NCBI RefSeq assembly: GCF_003054225.1
Contig: NZ_QBKQ01000002.1
Coordinates: 186,001 to 250,000, forward strand
DNA length: 64,000 bases
Reading direction: 5' to 3'
Origin: Christiangramia gaetbulicola
GTDB lineage: Bacteria; Bacteroidota; Bacteroidia; Flavobacteriales; Flavobacteriaceae
Positions 61,702-64,000 of this stretch are shown here, piece after piece. The notes under the pieces are model-generated. The model was not told the origin of the DNA. It searched no databases and worked only from the letters and a program-made list of their open reading frames with translations. A program made the translations under genes and the position numbers. Positions within the stretch are counted from its first letter, which is position 1. Every line of letters begins with the position of its first letter.

Positions 61702-64000
61702 GTTTTGTTATTCATTATTTTATTGATAGTATTTTCTATTCCTGCAGTACAAACATCTGTTGCTAAAAGACTTACTGATTCTCTTAAGGAGAAGAATGAT
61801 GTAAACCTTTCTATTGGTCGTGTCTCTTTAGGATACTTTGGGAATATAAAACTCAATGAGATATATGTTGAGGATCATCATGAAGATACCTTATTAACGG
61901 CAAGAGAGATACGCTCTTCTATCTTAAGTTTAACCAATCTTATCAACAATTCACCTAATCTTGGGGACAGCCGGGTAGAGGGTCTGAACCTTCGTATGCG
62001 TCGGTATAAAAATGAGGATCGCGATAACCTGGGTATCCTTATCGAAAAATTGCGTAAGGAACCTACCGGTGATCCACCGCATTTTGAGCTAAATGCAAAA
62101 AATGTTCAGATCTTGAATAGTAAATACAGTTATATCGATGAAAATCTTGATGCACAGGATGTTTTGATCGTTGACAGTTTGAACATCTTTGCGAACGAGC
62201 TGCAGATAGATGATGAAAATATCGATATAGATATTGCTATGCTTCGCGGGTATGAGCACCGTGGGATCAAAATAAATAATCTTTCCACCCAATTCCACTA
62301 CGATCCTACCAAAATGCAATTGGAAGAAATGCAATTGCAAACACCGGGTTCTATCGTAAATGCCGACCTGTATTTTAATTATGAGCTTTCAGATTTCGCA
62401 GATTTTGAGAATCTGGTGCAGGTGGAAGCAGAATTCAGGGAAAGCGTTTTGTCCAGTAATGATCTCAAGGCTTTCTATGATGGGTTTGGACAAGATCAGG
62501 TTCTTAACTTCCAGACGAAACTAACTGGTACCCTCAATGATTTTAAGCTTGAAAATTTTCAATTACAGGGATTGGACAGGACAGAGATCTATGGAAATTT
62601 CCAGGTAAAAGGCTCATTTTCTAAAGATCCCGAAGAATTTAGTATGGATGGTAGTTTTTCAGATTTCAATACCAATTACTACGATATCGTGAATTTTCTG
62701 CCCGGCCCGTTATTAGGGAAATTACCTGAAAACCTTAGAGAATTCGGGAATGTGAATTTAAAGGGGCACACTTTCGTTACCAATTCTTCCCTGGACGCCG
62801 ATGTTTACTTAAGTAGCCAGCTGGGCTCTGCCGATGCAGATTTTGTTCTGAACGATTTCAATGAATCATCCACGGCTACCTATAAAGGGAAATTGATATT
62901 TAAGGATATCAACCTGGGCCGGCTTATTAAGAACGAACAGTTAGGTAAGACAAGTTTCAACCTGGATTTTGATGGTGGTGGTTTTAATCCTGAAGACCTT
63001 AATACCAAGCTTAAAGGAGGAATTTCCAAGATCACTTATAATAATTACACCTATAAGGATATTCGGTTGATCGGGAACCTGCGTAATCCTTTATTCAATG
63101 GTTATTTTGTTTCAGACGATCCTAACCTTCAGATGGAATTTAACGGTTTGATAGATGTTTCCGAGGATATAAACATTTACGATTTTGAAGCTTCTGTGGA
63201 TTATGCTGATCTAAACACGCTTAATTTCGTGAGCCGTGACAGCGTTTCGGTCTTTAAGGGAGATGTGATCATGAATATGAAAGGGACCAATATCGATAAT
63301 GCTTTCGGAGATATCTTATTGTTGAATACCTCTTATAAAAACCAAAACGACCTTTACTATTTCGATGATCTTAATATTACTTCCAGCTTCGAAGGGGAAG
63401 TACGTACGATTACGATAAACTCTCCAGACGTTATAAATGGTGAAGTGACCGGTATTTTCAAGATGAGCGAGGTAGGATCGCTGGTAGAGAATTCTATAGG
63501 TAGTATCTATACCAACTATAAGCCGAAGACGATCACCACGAATCAGTATATGGAATTCGATTTTGATATATATAATCAGATCGTGGAAGTTTTCTTTCCT
63601 GAGATAGAATTGGCGCCAAATACTTTTATTCGAGGAAGGGTTGAGTCTGATGAATCTGAATTCCGGCTCACTTTTAAATCCCCCAGGATCGATGTTTTCG
63701 ATAATATGATCGAGGATATTAACCTGCAGGTAGATAACACAAACCCTATTTATAATACGTTCTTTGAAGCAGATAGTGTTGCTACAGATCTTTATAATTT
63801 CTCAGAATTCAGTTTTATTAATGTTACCCAGAGAGATACCTTGTTTATTCGTTCGGAATTCAAGGGAGGGAAATCCAACAATGATGTTTTTAACCTGAAC
63901 CTTTTCCATACCATCAATGAAAACGGTAAATCTGTAGTGGGTATACAGAGGTCAGATTTTAAATTCAAGGATAATGTCTGGTATCTGAATGAAAACAGCA
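61702..64000 (+). CDS. TamB-like translocation/assembly protein (3' truncated by window)
   Basis: One frame is open from an in-frame TAA at 61648-61650 to the window end. It begins with a basic stretch and a transmembrane helix (LVALVLLFIILLIVFSIPAV), then VNLSIGRVSLGYFGNIKLN and EIYVEDHHEDTLLTAREIRS, the AsmA/TamB pattern of long beta-strand repeats. TamB proteins form an inner-membrane-anchored bridge that helps lipid or outer-membrane protein traffic. No ATG or GTG precedes the helix; TTG 61702 is the first standard start, but the residues before it (KRIKKFWKILTKT) look coded. The conserved C-terminal domain is outside the window. Confidence 0.8.

Overview
The window looks like the chromosome of a marine flavobacterium (Bacteroidota, Flavobacteriaceae, perhaps close to Gramella/Christiangramia). 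The reasons are a TonB receptor/DUF4249 pair, TAnnTTTG -7 boxes in front of many genes, little sign of Shine-Dalgarno sites, a eukaryote-like type II glutamine synthetase, and a flexirubin/aryl-polyene-type pigment cluster built around a tyrosine ammonia-lyase. The genus is inference. I see no rRNA, CRISPR array, transposase or prophage gene.

Layout. 1-5244: end of a TonB-dependent receptor, a DUF4249 lipoprotein and a large MG2-like exported protein. 5336-8825: a lipoprotein, small ORFs, a membrane-bound class III nucleotide cyclase and a DUF1206 membrane protein. 9006-14160: TetR regulator with a double operator, then a type I secretion-like ABC/HlyD/TolC operon whose ATPase motifs are badly degraded. 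14415-16592: AraC regulator and a fatty-acid desaturase. 16603-21395: glycerol utilisation (DeoR/GlpR-type regulator, glpD, glpK, glpF). 21465-26966: heavy-metal RND efflux, with pump and outer-membrane channel fused in one polypeptide. 27126-31271: nitrogen block (Amt, ankyrin-tailed glutaminase, GSII), next to a probable dead tRNA gene. 31440-34157: a small exported protein, an unusual alpha/beta-hydrolase/pseudo-cyclase/AraC fusion, and tRNA-Pro and tRNA-Ser. 34374-54249: LpxR-like protein, flavin-dependent halogenase-like enzyme and, divergently, a tightly packed 17-gene aryl-polyene-type operon. 54328-56394: a triple beta/gamma-crystallin protein and a lipoprotein. 56400-61598: housekeeping genes on the minus strand (THUMP-like methyltransferase, AI-2E-type permease, TrmH-type methyltransferase, DUF4159, RsmE, TsaD). 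61702-64000: 5' part of a TamB-like protein that runs off the window.

How the pigment genes fit together: TAL makes 4-coumarate from tyrosine. A PaaK-like ligase can activate it. The ACP, two complete ketosynthases with two Cys-less partner subunits, an SDR ketoreductase and FabZ-like dehydratases can extend it into a polyene. An LpxL-like acyltransferase can esterify the product. A LolA-like carrier and an MMPL transporter fused to a methyltransferase-like domain can modify or move it to the outer membrane. The dialkylresorcinol genes darA and darB, which define true flexirubins, are not seen here, so the product may be an aryl-polyene ester, or those genes may lie elsewhere.

The most unusual items are the hydrolase/pseudo-cyclase/AraC one-component regulator, the ABC exporter with lost catalytic motifs, the MMPL-methyltransferase fusion, and a candidate small RNA with its own promoter and terminator between the halogenase and the TAL operon.
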